NCBI RefSeq assembly: GCF_010389155.1
Contig: NC_057768.1
Location: 45,425,633 to 45,489,632 of the forward strand
Source: Erigeron canadensis
Taxonomy: Eukaryota > Streptophyta > Magnoliopsida > Asterales > Asteraceae
DNA: 64,000 bases
Direction of reading: 5' to 3'
Made by a program: the position numbers and the translations under genes. This document shows, in pieces, positions 61,701 through 64,000 of this stretch (its first letter is position 1; each line of letters begins with the position of its first letter). The notes under the pieces are model-generated. The model was given only the letters and a program-made list of their open reading frames with translations, had not been told where the DNA came from and did no database searches.

Positions 61701-62117
61701 TTACAAAACAAGAACGCCAGCACCAACAAGTTTGGGAGCAAGGTGACCACTCAAATGAAGTCCGACAAGGCTTTCCAACCCACCGACACGTTCTCCGCCA
61801 ATAAAAACAGCCGGGGCGACGGTCTCAGCGGCGGCGGCGTCGTTTTGAGAAGCGGAAAGTGCACCGATCTCATCCTCTTCTAACTCAATAACAGTTGGGT
61901 GAACACCGAGTGAAGAAAACAAGCGTTTCATGACATGACACATGCAGCAAGATGACCTGCTGAATATAATAACTGGGTTTTCAGTTATTAGTCTTTGGAT
62001 GCGCATTTCTGTCGATTCTGAGATGTCGATTGCGAGAGGTGAGTTGGTTGTGGGTGTGAGTTCTAGACGGACACCACCGTCTGATCGGAGACGGTAGCCG
62101 CCGTGAACGCCTTGCAT
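61701..62117 (-). CDS. CC-type glutaredoxin (GRXC9/ROXY class)
   Basis: An intronless minus-strand gene of 138 residues. The CC-type active site CCMC lies at 57-60, followed by the family block HVMKRLFSSLGVHPTVIELEE, then PAVFIGGERVGGLESLVGLHLSGHL. Plant-specific CC-type glutaredoxins work with TGA bZIP factors in flower development and in salicylate/jasmonate and nitrogen responses. The start at MQGV (62117) is preferred over an in-frame upstream ATG (62159) because GRXC9-like proteins begin MQG. The C-terminus is VLVL rather than the ALWL motif tied to TGA binding and TOPLESS recruitment. An Ala-rich insert (DAAAAETVAP) is present before the cis-Pro region. Confidence 0.93.
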   Translation of the reverse strand: MQGVHGGYRLRSDGGVRLELTPTTNSPLAIDISESTEMRIQRLITENPVIIFSRSSCCMCHVMKRLFSSLGVHPTVIELEEDEIGALSASQNDAAAAETVAPAVFIGGERVGGLESLVGLHLSGHLAPKLVGAGVLVL

Positions 62118-62460
62118 ATTTTTAGAGAGAAAATAAGATTGATATATGTGATGTGTCAACTAACGGTGATTGATGAGTTTGGTGTGTGGTGTGTAATGAT
62201 CAAGAGAGTGATTTGATTTTATATATACATGTGTGTGTATATATATATATAAACAAGGGAATGAGAAATGAGAGAGATTGTGGGGGTGGTGGTGAAAAAA
62301 GAAAAAGGAGGTGATTCATTACATCATCAAAGTAAACGTATTACGTAGACTCTACGCTTTCCAATACCTTTTACCTCGATTGTGTGTTCTACACGCGCTT
62401 GTCCCTTTCTCTTGAAGGCATTCCATAGTCTATTGATTTATACTTCTTTATTATATTTAC
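62118..62460 (-). promoter_or_regulatory. glutaredoxin promoter region
   Basis: On the minus strand a TATATATAAA box lies at about 62218-62227, roughly 100 bp upstream of the ATG, next to a TA/TG microsatellite (62220-62251). No TGACG element was noticed in this stretch. Confidence 0.5.
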
Positions 62461-64000
62461 CTCCCTGCAAATAAAAAATATTACTCAAATGCTACCTATA
62501 AAAATATTACTCGTAAATTGTTTTCAATAAATACTCATTATGGAAACAGTTTTTATAAATTATTAAATTTGCCCTTAATAAATTAATTTACACTCTAAAC
62601 CCTTATTTTAGTCATTCTCTTTTTAATATTCCACTATCATCTTTACATCAATTTACATCACTTGACGCTATCACTACCACCAATAATACTATCACCAATA
62701 ACACTAAATCATCGTCCCCGCCACCGCCTCCGCAATGCTTGAGTACCATGCTCATACTAATTTACAATCTTGTCGATATATCACTCCCCTTTTATATCCT
62801 ACGAGTCCTGGTAATCGTACGATGTATGATAGCTATATAGATTGTATAATGAAAGAATTCGAATATGCCAGTATGAAATAAATTGTGGTTAAAGTAAAAC
62901 TATGATCGAAGCTAAATTTTAATAAACAGTCTTAATAAATATAATATATATTTAGTTAGAGTTTTGGATTTATACCTTAAATTGATAAAATCACATCAAA
63001 ATCTCTTTTAAATTAAAACAAATAAATTAAAAGAACATGTATCGATCAAGGATTACGACACGTGTTATCTCAATCTTGTTTTAGTGTATTGGTAAATATT
63101 TAATATTCATAAAGTTAACTTGTTTAGATAATAAATAATATATTTTAACATAATATATATGGTAAGTAAATAAATAACATAATAATATATAAAAAAATAT
63201 ATTATTTATTTGATTACTATATATATAATAGATACAAATAAGGATATAAGACTAAAAGGTATAAGTGTCGATTAAATAAAACGTCATGTGTTGTTCAATA
63301 GATACCATAATATTGTTTAGTTTATTGGTATATAATACTAATACCCGTAAGTCATACATATAAGTTATCGCCATGATATAGATGATTGTACATCTTATAT
63401 ATTTGACAAATAAAATATAATGAAAATCACAAAGACCATGAACCTTCATAAAACAATGATCGATGGGAAGTTGATTATTGAGTTAGGTTAATATAAAAAC
63501 TCAAAGTCAGAGAAAACAATGTTGAGGCTTGAACATACATATACGTAGCAAGAAACAAAATTACAGCATGATATAAATTGAAACTAAAATTAAACATTAT
63601 CAGGGAATAATATGCTTGAGATCAATAAAATACTCCGTATACATAGTACGAAACTACGAATAATATATAAATTTAGCACCAAACGTACGCAATAGGAATA
63701 AAGGTTTGGATATGAATTATTAGATCGATATATGATATGATATATTTATATAGAGAATATTTATATAGAGAAGTAATTAGTTTCGACTGTTTCGTATTAG
63801 GAGATTAATAAAAAATCATATTAATAAAGTTATTTGATAATTCTAGGTAACTAAATATATGTAAATAATATTAAAGATGACACATGTCGTTTAATAAAAA
63901 CGTCATGTGTCGTCTAAAGGAAACTTTAATCCTGTTTTAGTTTATTGGTAGATGTTAAATTTGAAATATAAATTATTATCAGGCTTTGAATCATTTTTTA
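62461..64000. other. AT-rich intergenic DNA with dispersed short repeats
   Basis: No gene was recognised. A related motif of about 50-70 bp ending GTTTTAGTTTATTGGTA-like occurs in direct orientation at 63049-63107, 63269-63336 and 63879-63957. Two of the copies contain ACGTCATGTG. An AT palindrome lies at about 63165-63212. Confidence 0.45.

Overview
The window is eudicot nuclear DNA. It is AT-rich, with short exons, U2-type introns plus one U12-type intron, and long intergenic stretches full of small DNA transposons. Codon and protein character, together with the repeat families, would fit a sunflower-family (Asteraceae) plant, but the family assignment is a guess.

Left to right, the supported genes are: a membrane-anchored UDP-glucuronate decarboxylase / UDP-xylose synthase (787-4672, +, 8 exons); a MIEL1/RZFP34-type CHY-RING E3 ubiquitin ligase (7318-10908, +, 12 exons) whose second intron holds nested transposons; divinyl chlorophyllide 8-vinyl-reductase (13365-14615, +, intronless); a broken cytosolic seryl-tRNA synthetase copy (19958-24118, +) with two in-frame stops and a coding minisatellite; a CASP-like membrane protein (25763-27840, +); a CDK-like Ser/Thr kinase (29167-33975, +, 7 exons, one GC-AG intron); a small Cys/Pro-rich protein (34622-35844, +); a BSD-domain protein (38313-39554, -); KU70 (45451-54446, -, 19 exons); and a CC-type glutaredoxin (61701-62117, -).

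Mobile and repeat DNA fills much of the rest. There is a 3.8-kb Mutator-like element (40148-43982) carrying a FAR1-type DNA-binding gene with no transposase, an intron made of seven tandem repeats, and four hairpin motifs. A reversed Helitron (17586 to about 19388) carries an RPA-like pseudogene. A complete TRIM retrotransposon (48989-49432) lies in a KU70 intron. There is a solo LTR (57066-57930), several hAT/CACTA/Mutator-type MITEs, and a large inverted duplication of an F-box pseudogene (58134-60025). The 3' ends of the Cys/Pro gene and the BSD gene exist a second time as decayed copies between the two genes, so this stretch is an old tandem segmental duplication.

The genes are unrelated housekeeping functions (cell-wall sugar supply, protein turnover, chlorophyll synthesis, DNA repair, redox control) and show no cluster logic. 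The most distinctive signals are the AT-AC intron, the FAR1-only transposon with hairpins, the F-box palindrome and the synthetase minisatellite. All exon boundaries were placed by eye from splice signals, reading frame and protein-family resemblance; no search was run.
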